Shown piece by piece: positions 44,201-52,038 of a stretch of DNA of 64,000 bases (position 1 is its first letter; each line of letters starts with the position of its first letter). The notes under the pieces were generated by a model. The model made no database searches. It had not been told where the DNA came from and was given only the letters and a program-made list of their open reading frames with translations. The position numbers and the translations under genes were made by a program. This DNA comes from PNNG01 sp046291695 (lineage in GTDB: Bacteria > Bacteroidota > Bacteroidia > UBA7662). Where the stretch lies: the NCBI GenBank assembly GCA_046291695.1, contig JBKBSO010000001.1, positions 1 through 64,000 on the forward strand, given 5' to 3'.

Positions 44201-44761
44201 CGTCATACTTTTATACAAGACCAACGTAACGACCTGTTGCAAGCTAAAGATTCGCTTTTGCAAACCATAGCTGAAATTGACGAAACTGCTCGAATTAAGT
44301 TCATGGATGCCTTTCAATTGATACGTGATAATTTTGTGCAAGTGTTTCGCTCACTTTTTACCGAGCAAGATACCTGCGATTTGGTATTGACCGATCCGGC
44401 CAATCCGCTTGAATCGGCCATTAACATCATCGCGCGCCCGAAAGGTAAAAAGCCGCTGACCATTAACCAGCTTTCAGGGGGCGAAAAAACACTTACCGCC
44501 ACGGCTTTGCTTTTTGCCATTTACCTCTTTAAACCAGCTCCATTCTGCATTTTTGATGAAGTAGATGCCCCGCTCGATGATCATAATATCGACAAGTTTA
44601 ACCGCCTCATACGAAAATTCAGTGAACAGTCGCAATTCATCATCGTGACGCATAACAAAAAAACCATGGAAACCACCGACGTCATTTATGGGGTTACCAT
44701 GGTAGAACAAGGGGTGAGCCGGGTGGTTCCGGTAGATTTCAGGGGATTGGTGTTGAATTAA
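41213..44761 (+). CDS. smc: Chromosome segregation ATPase SMC
   Basis: The 1182-residue protein has the N-terminal Walker A GIVGPNGCGKSNVVDAMRWV near 25-44 and long coiled coils with heptads (about 170-500 and 680-1000). A hinge domain lies around 510-660 (GYPDSLKFL, GQVYICAADDFENAL), and the C-terminal ATPase half has NQLSGGEKTLTATALLFAIY and Walker B CIFDEVDAPLDDHN. It forms the condensin ring that compacts and segregates the chromosome, loaded by ParB (5.5 kb). ScpA and ScpB are not in the window. Length and all motifs are normal. Confidence 0.97.
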   Translation: MRLKSIEIKGFKSFGDKVTIHFNDGVTGIVGPNGCGKSNVVDAMRWVLGEQKSRMLRSDKMENVLFNGTKSRKQAHLAEVHLSFENSKNILPTEFNEVTISRKLYRSGESEYQLNGVNCRLKDITTLFLDTGIGSDSYAIMELKMIDDILNDKENSRRMLFEEASGVSKYKIRKKETLAKLQDTENDLNRVEDLLFEIDKNMRMLQAQARKTERYYKLRDEYKHSSLDLAWFSLQQFREQLQLQAQHEQVLRDQRNAQDAAILKHEAEIQAIKLQITDKEKLLQGRQQATNTHIAAIRQYENEQRLQNERHSYLTDKEQSLQKQLRDDAEHLDYIQQELQKLSVQLEAARSQLVKTKEEAGQRQQILETNRTTHRQLQEQLALAQNDLQNNQQQAHQLEKQVAVYRIQISSIEQEMNRNEHDREQRSSEYSGFESSLDGLQARCQQLQQDLAKMQQAEQQLQEHIRQLGMNMEQSRQRATDVNRQLDKLTNEYNLTKSLVDNLEGYPDSLKFLKKTTGWTKNAQLLSDVLTVKPEFKAAIENYLEPYLNHYVVNTYAEARAGVDLLSDSGKGRASFFVLEAFEKQKQSEPHMLPDCTDALSIADCDVPFANLVNYLLGQVYICAADDFENALKTHSKKYPGIVLISKSGKYTGSGLSLSGGSLGLFEGKRIGRKRNLEILQKDIQKLEVKAREERDLLIRLQRQEQESRDASQSASIEISKQELIKAERELALLLSQQDQHRKFLELNKNRQYELESKLKESTDLLSDNEPKLEMMLVGVEARQQEVAALQQAYNMANEQLQQQSAAFNQANILYHQDMNRLNGFEKDNDFKNSQVEVLKKRTAENTRQLAEVQVEIKTVLSSTDFSDTTLLDMYEQKEAMEKAVQEAEVAWYQERGKLDETENQIRELRRGKEQTDYLLQQLHEAVGQLRLQENGLTERLSVEFEVNANDIRLREEPPTQTAEELKQLVAEMKQKLDNFGPINPMAIEAYKEIEERHTFIQDQRNDLLQAKDSLLQTIAEIDETARIKFMDAFQLIRDNFVQVFRSLFTEQDTCDLVLTDPANPLESAINIIARPKGKKPLTINQLSGGEKTLTATALLFAIYLFKPAPFCIFDEVDAPLDDHNIDKFNRLIRKFSEQSQFIIVTHNKKTMETTDVIYGVTMVEQGVSRVVPVDFRGLVLN

Positions 44762-44764
44762 GAC

Positions 44765-45982
44765 CTAATCGAATCGAATGGCTTCGAGTGGCCTGATGCG
44801 GGCAATGGCCAAAGAAGGCAACACCAATAGCAGCACGCAAAGGCCAAGCGTGACGGCATTTAGCAGCAGCAACTCACTCAAGGCAATCTTCAGGGGGACG
44901 GCGGCCACGTAATAGCTTTCTTCATTAAGTTTAATTAGGCTAAAACGGGTTTGCAGCCAGTATAAAAGCAAGGCCAGGCCATTGCCTAAGAGCATGCCAA
45001 TGCCGGCAATATAGCTGCCAGTGAGCAAAAAGAGCATCCTAATATCCCGGTTTTGCATGCCAAAAGCTTTAAAAAGCCCGATGGTTTGGGTTCGTTCCAA
45101 AATCAGTATGAGCAAGGCAGAAACAATATTGATACCAGCTACCAGCAGCATAATAACCATGAGCACTTGTTTATTTAGGTCGAATAGCTGCAGCCAACTA
45201 AATAAATTGGGATAGAGCTCCTGAATACTGTAGGCCTCGAGGTTCATATCTACCAGGTCGCTGATTTCGTAAGCCACTTCATGTAAACGCCGCATGCTGT
45301 GCAAATGCACCTCTAATCCACCAGAAGTATGTTCTTCCCAGCCGTTCAGACGCTGAATATGGCGTAAGTCGCAAATAACAAAGGATTTATTGAACTCGCC
45401 TTCAATGCCCAATTTGTAAATGCCTTTTACCGTAAACACACGAACGCGTGGAGGATCCTGTATGAAGTAGAGCTGAATTTTATCGCCCAGCTTTAGTTTC
45501 ATCCGTTTGGCGATACTTTGCGGCAATAAAATATCGTTGTTGCTTTCACCATGGTAGTCGGGTAATTCGCCGGCGACAAGACAGCTGGCTAAAAAGTCGT
45601 AACAATAAGTGCTGTCGATGCCTTTGAGGGCCACGCCTTCGAAAGCCTCATCGGTGCGAATAATGCCCGCTTTGGTAGCGTAGGGGGCCAGCCAGTGGGT
45701 TTCAGGTAAAGCGGCAATCGAATCGCGCATACCGGCACGTAAGCTAAAAGGTTGCTGCTCAAATGACTGGCTAATTTCCAGTCGACTTACTTGAATATGG
45801 CCCCAAAAGCCGGTAAATTTGGCGGGAATACTGTGTTGGAATCCGTTTACAATGGCTGTAGCGGCCAGAATAACCACGATACCCACAGCAACCGCCGCAA
45901 TGGCCAGTCGAACTACCAGTCGCGATAAATGATTGCCCTGGTCGATGGCGAGCCTTTTAAACAAAAATGTAAGCAGTGACAA
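44765..45982 (-). CDS. LolC/LolE-like ABC transporter permease (MacB/FtsX fold)
   Basis: The 405-residue protein has one N-terminal membrane helix, a periplasmic domain of some 220 residues and three C-terminal helices in an FtsX domain (VMLLVAGINIVSALLILILERTQTIGLFKAFGM, cited by its end LERTQTIGLFKAFGM). This is the LolC/E layout for lipoprotein release from the inner membrane; the ATPase is not adjacent. The start is a TTG (45982). The divergent DUF1343 gene starts at 45976, so the two reading frames overlap by 7 bp. A TAATTTTG box at 45999-46006 fits this start. Confidence 0.85.
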   Translation of the reverse strand: MSLLTFLFKRLAIDQGNHLSRLVVRLAIAAVAVGIVVILAATAIVNGFQHSIPAKFTGFWGHIQVSRLEISQSFEQQPFSLRAGMRDSIAALPETHWLAPYATKAGIIRTDEAFEGVALKGIDSTYCYDFLASCLVAGELPDYHGESNNDILLPQSIAKRMKLKLGDKIQLYFIQDPPRVRVFTVKGIYKLGIEGEFNKSFVICDLRHIQRLNGWEEHTSGGLEVHLHSMRRLHEVAYEISDLVDMNLEAYSIQELYPNLFSWLQLFDLNKQVLMVIMLLVAGINIVSALLILILERTQTIGLFKAFGMQNRDIRMLFLLTGSYIAGIGMLLGNGLALLLYWLQTRFSLIKLNEESYYVAAVPLKIALSELLLLNAVTLGLCVLLLVLPSLAIARIRPLEAIRFD

Positions 45983-47175
45983 ATCGATTTCGTTTGCCCA
46001 AAATTAGGAAAGCCGCAGCACTTCTGTGGTTATTATTTAGCCCTGTGCTGGTAGCGGCGCAGACTTCGATACAAACGGCTGCCGAGCAGTACGAAAAATG
46101 GCTGCCCATGGTCCAGGGCAAAAAGCTGGGATTAGTGGTAAATCATACAGCGGTAGTGGGTAAACAACATTTGCTCGATTTGTTGCTCGATCAAAAACAG
46201 ACCGTATTGGCGGTGTATGCGCCTGAGCATGGCTTCAGGGGCGAGGCTGAAGCTGGGGCAGGAATCAAAGATGGCAAAGACAGCAAAACCGGAATACCGA
46301 TTGTATCGCTTTACGGCAAAAAGAAAAAACCGCTTCCGGCCGATTTAAAAGGTGTTGAGCTCCTCATTTTCGATATGCAGGATGTAGGTGCTCGTTTTTA
46401 TACCTACATCAGCACCTTACATTATGTCATGGAGGCGTGTGCCGAACTCAGCATTCCCCTTTTGGTTCTCGATAGGCCCAATCCCAATGGCCACTACATC
46501 GATGGTCCCATTTTGGATACAGCCTTTCGTTCGTTTGTGGGTATGCATCCGGTGCCGGTTGTACATGGCATGACCATAGGGGAGTATGCCTGTATGATCA
46601 ATGGCGAAGGGTGGTTGGCCGGAGGACTAAGCTGCTCGCTGGAGGTGTTTAAAGTAGCCGGTTACGATCATCAAAAGGTCTACCAGTTACCCATTCCGCC
46701 TTCTCCCAATTTGCCCGATATGCGCTCGGTTTACCTCTATCCCTCTACTTGCTTTTTCGAAGGAGTTAAGGTGAGCCTGGGCAGAGGAACCGACAAGCCT
46801 TTTCAGCTCGCGGGCACTCCTTGGTTCCGTGGAGGCGATACCAGCTTTGTGCCACGTTCCATACCGGGCAAGGCTGCCAATCCACCATTTTTAAATGAAA
46901 CCTGTTATGGATATAGCTTTGTAAACCGCTCGTTGCAGGATCTGCAGGCGCAGAAGCAAATCGATTTACAACCGCTAATCGATTTTTACCGACAGGCACC
47001 CGATAAAAAAGATTTTTTTCTGCCCTTTTTCGAAAAACTGGCAGGTGGTGCTGAACTTCGCAAACAAATTGAAGCGGGTGCAACGGCCGAAGCTATCCGA
47101 GGAAGCTGGAAGCCGGGCTTAAAAGCCTTTGCGGTCACACGTGCCAAATATTTGTTGTATCCCCATACGCCTTGA
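45976..47175 (+). CDS. DUF1343 / NamZ-type exo-N-acetylmuramidase-like exported protein
   Basis: The 399-residue protein has a signal peptide (to about 28, ending VLVAAQ) and DUF1343 blocks: GKKLGLVVNHTAVVG, YAPEHGFRGEAEAGAGI, IPIVSLYGKKKKP, LIFDMQDVGARFYTYISTL and LDRPNPNGHYIDGPIL. Members of this family remove terminal N-acetylmuramic acid from peptidoglycan fragments, a recycling function. Start is uncertain: a GTG at 45976 overlaps the divergent gene's start, while a TTG at 45994 would also leave a signal peptide. It is followed closely by fmt. Confidence 0.88.
   Translation: MTNRFRLPKIRKAAALLWLLFSPVLVAAQTSIQTAAEQYEKWLPMVQGKKLGLVVNHTAVVGKQHLLDLLLDQKQTVLAVYAPEHGFRGEAEAGAGIKDGKDSKTGIPIVSLYGKKKKPLPADLKGVELLIFDMQDVGARFYTYISTLHYVMEACAELSIPLLVLDRPNPNGHYIDGPILDTAFRSFVGMHPVPVVHGMTIGEYACMINGEGWLAGGLSCSLEVFKVAGYDHQKVYQLPIPPSPNLPDMRSVYLYPSTCFFEGVKVSLGRGTDKPFQLAGTPWFRGGDTSFVPRSIPGKAANPPFLNETCYGYSFVNRSLQDLQAQKQIDLQPLIDFYRQAPDKKDFFLPFFEKLAGGAELRKQIEAGATAEAIRGSWKPGLKAFAVTRAKYLLYPHTP
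45999..46006 (-). promoter_or_regulatory. -7 box TAATTTTG upstream of the LolC/E-like gene
   Basis: Exact TAnnTTTG match ending 16 nt before the TTG start at 45982, inside the beginning of the divergent DUF1343 coding sequence. Confidence 0.5.
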
Positions 47176-47176
47176 A

Positions 47177-48133
47177 ATGTCAGATAAAGGAATTATTTTT
47201 TTAGGTACGCCGGATTTTGCCGTGGCTAGTTTAAAAGCTTTGGTAGAAGCGGGTATTAAAGTGCTGGCAGTGGTAACCATGCCCGATAAGCCCGCAGGCC
47301 GCGGCCAAAAACTTTACCAATCGCCGGTAAAGCAATACGCCTTGTCGCAAAATTTACCCGTTTTGCAGCCCGAAAAACTGCGAGCCCCCGCATTTTTGGC
47401 AGAATTGGCAGCCTACCAGGCCGAATTACAGGTGGTAGTGGCCTTTAGGATGCTACCCGAGCTTGTTTGGAATATGCCGCCCTTAGGGACCTACAATTTG
47501 CACGCTTCTTTGCTACCACAATACCGCGGTGCCGCTCCCATCAACTGGGCCATTATCAATGGAGAGGAACAAACGGGCATCACCACATTTAGATTGAAGC
47601 ATGAAATTGACACAGGCGACTTGGCCTTCCAGGAAACAGTAGCCATTCGGCACGATATGAATGCCGGTGAATTACACGATCTCCTGATGGAAAAAGGTGC
47701 TGCCCTCATGTTGAAAACCGTGCTGCTCGCGCTGAAGGGCGAAATACAGTTTGTGCCCCAGCAGGCCAACCCACAAGCACTTAAACATGCGCCTAAACTA
47801 TTTAAAGCCGACTGTCAGATCGATTGGCAGGCTGAAGGGGAGCAAGTGTACAACCTCATTCGAGGCTTATCGCCCTATCCGGCGGCATTTAGCACACTTT
47901 TTGGTGATACCTTTAAAATTTACAAGGCTAGCTTTCGAAAAGATCGCCATTTTTATGATACCGGCAGTTTTTTGGTTACAGGCGATAGCATGGAGGTTGC
48001 CGTTAGCGATGGCTGGATGCGGTTACTTGAAGTACAGGCGGCCGGTAAAAAGCGTATGCCCATTGCCGATTTTTTGCGAGGCAACCGGCTTCCGGCTACT
48101 GGTAAATTGGGAGGCGACTTTGCTAGCGCCTAG
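47177..48133 (+). CDS. fmt: Methionyl-tRNA formyltransferase
   Basis: Fmt adds formyl from 10-formyl-THF to initiator Met-tRNA. The product of about 318 residues begins IIFLGTPDFAVASLKALVEAG, has TMPDKPAGRGQKLYQSPVK, the catalytic NLHASLLPQYRGAAPINWAI with the SLLP and RG elements near 110, and the ITTFRLKHEIDTGDLAF loop, followed by the C-terminal OB-fold. The ATG at 47177 is the first base after the DUF1343 stop plus one. The 3' end overlaps the convergent aminotransferase by four bases. Confidence 0.95.
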   Translation: MSDKGIIFLGTPDFAVASLKALVEAGIKVLAVVTMPDKPAGRGQKLYQSPVKQYALSQNLPVLQPEKLRAPAFLAELAAYQAELQVVVAFRMLPELVWNMPPLGTYNLHASLLPQYRGAAPINWAIINGEEQTGITTFRLKHEIDTGDLAFQETVAIRHDMNAGELHDLLMEKGAALMLKTVLLALKGEIQFVPQQANPQALKHAPKLFKADCQIDWQAEGEQVYNLIRGLSPYPAAFSTLFGDTFKIYKASFRKDRHFYDTGSFLVTGDSMEVAVSDGWMRLLEVQAAGKKRMPIADFLRGNRLPATGKLGGDFASA

Positions 48134-48981
48134 GTAAGTCCAGTTAGGCTTTGTATAGACAGGTGGTTTAGTATATCTACCAAACTATTGGCTGATTTTT
48201 TGAAATATCGCTTTTGTCGCCAAGCCGATACCCATTGCAAGCCGCTAATGGCATTCGTAAGGTATACTTCTTCGGCTTGCATAAGTTCGTTGTGCGACAC
48301 CAATTGTTCGCGTATGGATATGCCAGCTGCCGGAAACTTTTCTACGATGAGCTTACGCAAGATACCGGGTAAACTTCCTCGGTTGAGGGCGGGGGTGATG
48401 AGTTGGCCGTCCTTTAATAGGAACACATTACTGTTACTGCTTTCGAGCAGGGCGCCTTCGCTATCGTACAAAAATACATCGTCTTTGCTGTTAGCCTGAG
48501 CCTCTTGGGCTGCCAATACGTATAAAAGCGCATTACTACTTTTGATGTCGGGTAAGAACAACGGATGTTTTACGCGCTTGCTGTCGCCCAATTGCAGGCC
48601 TTTACTATTCAACTTAAATTCATTCTCGGCCAAGGCTTCGAGCTGCAGTGCAAATTCGGCGGTAATTGCGCTGGGTTTATAACGGCCACCAGCACTTCGC
48701 CAAACGTCTAAGCGTAGCCTGCCGCCAGATTTACATTTATTGAGCTCAATGAGTGTATGTACCATCTGTTGGAGCTCGGCCAAGCCAAAGGGTAGTTGAA
48801 TCTGTAGAAGCTGACAAGCCCTTTGTAAGCGTTCAAAATGCCAATTCAGCCATAAAGGCTGGCCGTACATCACCCGAATGCTTTCAAACAAGCTGTCGCC
48901 ATATAAAAAACCTCGATTTTCTAAGATGATTCCGGCCGTATCGGCATCGACCTGCTGCCCGTTGAGTAGCGAAAACTTCAT
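48130..48981 (-). CDS. Class IV aminotransferase (PabC/BCAT-like PLP enzyme)
   Basis: The 283-residue fold IV PLP enzyme starts KFSLLNGQQVDADTAGI, with RGFLYGDSLFESIRVMYG, RLRLDVWRSAGGRYKP, the catalytic-lysine segment PDIKSSNALLYVLAAQEA near 145, and EGALLESSNSNVFLL with GSLPGILRKLIVE. Together these fit aminodeoxychorismate lyase (folate) or a branched-chain aminotransferase relative; sequence alone does not separate them. A TAACTTTG box is five bases before the ATG. It converges with fmt. Confidence 0.85.
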   Translation of the reverse strand: MKFSLLNGQQVDADTAGIILENRGFLYGDSLFESIRVMYGQPLWLNWHFERLQRACQLLQIQLPFGLAELQQMVHTLIELNKCKSGGRLRLDVWRSAGGRYKPSAITAEFALQLEALAENEFKLNSKGLQLGDSKRVKHPLFLPDIKSSNALLYVLAAQEAQANSKDDVFLYDSEGALLESSNSNVFLLKDGQLITPALNRGSLPGILRKLIVEKFPAAGISIREQLVSHNELMQAEEVYLTNAISGLQWVSAWRQKRYFKKSANSLVDILNHLSIQSLTGLT

Positions 48982-48986
48982 AGGAG

Positions 48987-48994
48987 CAAAGTTA
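48987..48994 (-). promoter_or_regulatory. -7 box TAACTTTG five bases before the class IV aminotransferase start
   Basis: Exact TAnnTTTG match, spacer CTCCT, then ATG; another near-leaderless arrangement. Confidence 0.6.
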
Positions 48995-49331
48995 CGATGC
49001 AGATGGCAGAGCTATGCAGCCTACGGCTGGCTAAATTTCCGGGGTGTTCGCTTCACTCACGGGGGAGTGTTTGCTGGCGCACTCGTTGGCTGACCTATGC
49101 GTTAAACGGCATGCAATCAATGTGGAATTTTGATGACCATCTCATAGCATCGCAGGCCTACTCAGTGGTTTATAGCACCTCTCCAATCTCGAATGTGGAA
49201 TATTATGTAGTGTGATTAGCGGCCTGAGCTTTGGGTTAAACCCTTATCCAAATCGCAAAACACACATATAGTGATTTTTACTACCTACCTATGCCGCATT
49301 ATCTCTAATTTCGTTGGATTAAATTGAGTTT
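48995..49331. other. Intergenic stretch without recognised features
   Basis: Divergent gap of about 340 bp between the aminotransferase and fbp. No gene, RNA or strong hairpin was recognised. A TAATTTCG near-box at about 49308 could serve fbp. Confidence 0.4.
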
Positions 49332-50375
49332 ATGGAATCACCCTCACGTGTTGTCACCCTCGGGCAGTTTATCATCGAAAGACAAAAGGAATTTCCTTAT
49401 TCAAAAGGCCAACTTTCGCGCTTGCTGCGTGATATTGGTATTGCTTCCAAAATTGTAAACCGCGAGGTAAACAAGGCGGGCTTGGTAAATATACTTGGAG
49501 ATGCAGGTAATACCAATGTGCAGGGTGAAGAGGTAAAAAAACTGGATGTATTTGCCAATGAGCAGTTTATCGCTGCACTTTCGGCAGGTGGTGAGTGTTG
49601 TGCCATCGCCAGTGAAGAAGATGAAGATATTATCCCTATTTTTAGTGAAGTTTCGAAAGATGCCAAATACGTGGTACTCATCGATCCTTTGGACGGTTCT
49701 TCAAATATTGATGTGAATGTGTCTATAGGCACCATTTTTTCAATCTATCGCCGTACCAGTTTTAGCGGTCCTGGTACACTTGAAGACTGCCTACAGCCCG
49801 GCAGCGAGCAAGTAGGTGCCGGTTATGTGGTGTATGGCTCGTCTACTATGTTGGTGTACACCACGGGACATGGTGTAAATGGGTTTACCCTCGATCCTTC
49901 TATTGGGGAGTTTTGTTTATCGCATCCAAACATGAAAATCCCCGAAAGTGGTACCATTTATTCGGTAAACGAAGGTAATTATGTCGATTTTCCTGAGGGT
50001 ATCAAGAAATACATCAAATACTGTCAGGAAATAGATAAAAAAACCAAGCGTCCTTACAGCTCGCGCTATATTGGTTCTATGGTGGCCGATTTCCACCGTA
50101 ACCTAATCAAAGGTGGGGTGTTTATTTACCCGGCAACCGGAAAATCACCTGAGGGTAAATTGCGCTTGGGTTATGAGTGTAATCCGCTTTCGTTTTTGGT
50201 AGAACAGGCTGGGGGCAAATCCACCGATGGCTACAACCGCATTCTTAACCTTCAGCCTAAATCGCTACACCAGCGCACCCCGGTAGTAATGGGTAGTAAA
50301 AATATGGTGGAAAAGGTTGAGGAGTTCCTGCGCATTTATTCGCCAGTAAAACCGGTAGAGTATTTTATTGGCTAA
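49332..50375 (+). CDS. fbp: Fructose-1,6-bisphosphatase, class I
   Basis: This gluconeogenic enzyme hydrolyses fructose 1,6-bisphosphate. The 347-residue product carries VVLIDPLDGSSNIDVNVSIG near 115 (metal-binding DPLDGSSN), SYVVYGSSTMLVYT-like VVYGSSTMLVYTTGHGV, and SRYIGSMVADFHRNLIKGGVFIYP (core SRYIGSMVADFHR) with PLSFLVEQAGG near the end. Length and order are typical of class I enzymes. It sits alone, transcribed away from the aminotransferase. Confidence 0.97.
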   Translation: MESPSRVVTLGQFIIERQKEFPYSKGQLSRLLRDIGIASKIVNREVNKAGLVNILGDAGNTNVQGEEVKKLDVFANEQFIAALSAGGECCAIASEEDEDIIPIFSEVSKDAKYVVLIDPLDGSSNIDVNVSIGTIFSIYRRTSFSGPGTLEDCLQPGSEQVGAGYVVYGSSTMLVYTTGHGVNGFTLDPSIGEFCLSHPNMKIPESGTIYSVNEGNYVDFPEGIKKYIKYCQEIDKKTKRPYSSRYIGSMVADFHRNLIKGGVFIYPATGKSPEGKLRLGYECNPLSFLVEQAGGKSTDGYNRILNLQPKSLHQRTPVVMGSKNMVEKVEEFLRIYSPVKPVEYFIG

Positions 50376-50384
50376 GTGATGTGA

Positions 50385-50855
50385 TTAGTTCACCACCTTG
50401 TTGGCACAACTACTGCTGGCAAAGGCAAAGGGCTTGGCCCTGAACTCAAAGCCCATCCCCAAGATGTAGCCTTTGGCTTCGGCATAACTTGCCTGCGATT
50501 TGTATTGAGGATCGCTGTTGATGTCGGCATGCACTTCTAAAGGCACATTCAGCTTGTTGAGTGTATCGAGTAGGGCATAGGCGGTTTCTATCGACATGCT
50601 CACTTCTTTGAGCATTCGCTCTTTTACACCGAGACGAATTTTGTCGCGTTCTTTTTTTACCAGCATTTTGCCACCTTGACCTTCACGTAAAATCACCACC
50701 ACTGTGGCGTATTCGGTGGTTCCTCCTTTGTATTGCGAATCGGTGCCAATGCACACCCTTACCCGGAAACCTGCCTGTCGATCGCGCAGGATGATTTCTT
50801 CGAGCACCTCATCGAGCGTTCGGTTTAAGGGTACGCCATTCAGATATCTCCACAT
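50385..50855 (-). CDS. YkuK-family RNase H-like protein (DUF458)
   Basis: The 156-residue protein has the YkuK/DUF458 layout: VCIGTDSQYKGGTTEYATVVVI near 35 (first acidic residue in GTDSQ), a helix with ETAYALLDTLNKL, VPLEVHADINSDPQYKS near 105 and AKGYILGMGFEFRAKP. The fold resembles RNase H; activity has not been shown. It converges with fbp, 9 bp from its stop. No signal peptide is present. Confidence 0.85.
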   Translation of the reverse strand: MWRYLNGVPLNRTLDEVLEEIILRDRQAGFRVRVCIGTDSQYKGGTTEYATVVVILREGQGGKMLVKKERDKIRLGVKERMLKEVSMSIETAYALLDTLNKLNVPLEVHADINSDPQYKSQASYAEAKGYILGMGFEFRAKPFAFASSSCANKVVN

Positions 50856-50962
50856 AAGCTTGAATTTTCAGCAATTTAGCAAGCATAATGTTAATAAACG
50901 ATTGCCTTAAGCATAAGGTTTTGAACAGGTTGTGAACAGGGGGGGTAGAAGACCTACCTAAA

Positions 50963-51526
50963 TCACCATCCAACCTCCACCTCATACTTCCTCAACAAGC
51001 CCACCAAGCCCTCCAGCGAAAATTGCGCTTTTTTGAGGCGGTTGCGCTCGGGGTCGATGGTGAAGTTGATAGCGGTGCGAAAATCGGCTTTTTCGAGATT
51101 ACTGTGGTCAAACTGGGCCAAGGCCAAATTACAATGTTCGAATTTGGCACTACTTAAATCGGCTTCGGTGAAGTCGGTTTCTTGAAGATTGCAATGGCTA
51201 AATGACGTATTTTTAAGCTTTAGCTGATAAAAAGAAGTGTGCTGGAGCTGACAACCTTCAAATGCAAATGACAACCCTAAAGTCTGACAGCTGTCGAAAC
51301 GAAGCCCCAACATTTTGCAATCAACAAAGTGTGCTTCTCGGATTGTTGTACGTTGCAACTTCACCAAGCTCCAATTGCAGTTCACAAAGCGGCAATCAAC
51401 AAATTGAAATCCCGACAGATCAAGTCCTTCCCAATCACAACCGTTGAAAGTACATTGTTCGTATTCAGCCAGCACAGGCCGGTAACCTTTGCTGAAGCTG
51501 TTTTGCTGGAAGTAGGGGTTAGACAT
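50963..51526 (-). CDS. Pentapeptide repeat protein
   Basis: This 187-residue protein is built almost wholly of A(D/N)LxX-type five-residue repeats, for example LSGFQFVDCRFVNCNWS, FDGCQLQHTSFYQLKLK-like FEGCQLQHTSFYQ, LQETDFTEADLSSAKFEHC and NLEKADFRTAINF. The repeats are Cys- and Phe-rich at the stacking positions and should form a right-handed quadrilateral beta-helix. Some relatives (Qnr, MfpA) shield DNA gyrase, but most have no known role, and no fluoroquinolone link can be made here. Confidence 0.88.
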   Translation of the reverse strand: MSNPYFQQNSFSKGYRPVLAEYEQCTFNGCDWEGLDLSGFQFVDCRFVNCNWSLVKLQRTTIREAHFVDCKMLGLRFDSCQTLGLSFAFEGCQLQHTSFYQLKLKNTSFSHCNLQETDFTEADLSSAKFEHCNLALAQFDHSNLEKADFRTAINFTIDPERNRLKKAQFSLEGLVGLLRKYEVEVGW

Positions 51527-51692
51527 GGTTTAAGTTAGCATTAATTGTGGGTGAAGCCATAAGGAGTTAAGGGTTCTGGCTTAAGCAGTAAGACAGTATT
51601 TGAGGAGAAAAAAACAATAAAAAGCTTTTAGGTGCTTTGCTGCAGCACTGTTGTAACTTCTCATGCCAACCTTCCACTTCACTCTTCTAACT

Positions 51693-52037
51693 TCATCCTT
51701 CTTCCAGGTCTTCTTTAAGCTCTACCAAGAAACCCCTGATTTTAAGCAGACTGTCTTTAATGGCCAATTCCTTATCAATGGTCTTGCCTTTGGTTTTGAG
51801 CGTTTCGCGTGCGCCTTTGAGGGTATAACCGCGTTCTTTTACCAGGTGGTAAATGGTACGCAAAAGCTCTAAATCGACTTTGCTGTACATGCGGTTGCCC
51901 TTTTTGCTCTTCCGCGGTTGCAATTGTTCAAATTCGGTTTCCCAAAAGCGAATGAGTGAGGGACTTACTTCCAGCATTTCGGCAACTTCGCCGATGCTGA
52001 AGTATGATTTTTCAATAGGTCGGTCTTTGTATGGCAT
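51693..52037 (-). CDS. MerR-family transcriptional regulator
   Basis: The 114-residue protein has the winged HTH YFSIGEVAEMLEVSPSLIRFWETEF near 12-36 (core SIGEVAEMLEVSPSLIRFWE), a wing with RKSKKGNRMYSKVDLELL, and a short helical tail with no metal-binding Cys cluster. The effector is unknown. The type with RFWE rather than RYYE is common in Bacteroidota. It follows the M23 peptidase gene with a one-base gap, so the two form an operon and the regulator may respond to cell-wall state. Confidence 0.88.
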   Translation of the reverse strand: MPYKDRPIEKSYFSIGEVAEMLEVSPSLIRFWETEFEQLQPRKSKKGNRMYSKVDLELLRTIYHLVKERGYTLKGARETLKTKGKTIDKELAIKDSLLKIRGFLVELKEDLEEG

Positions 52038-52038
52038 C

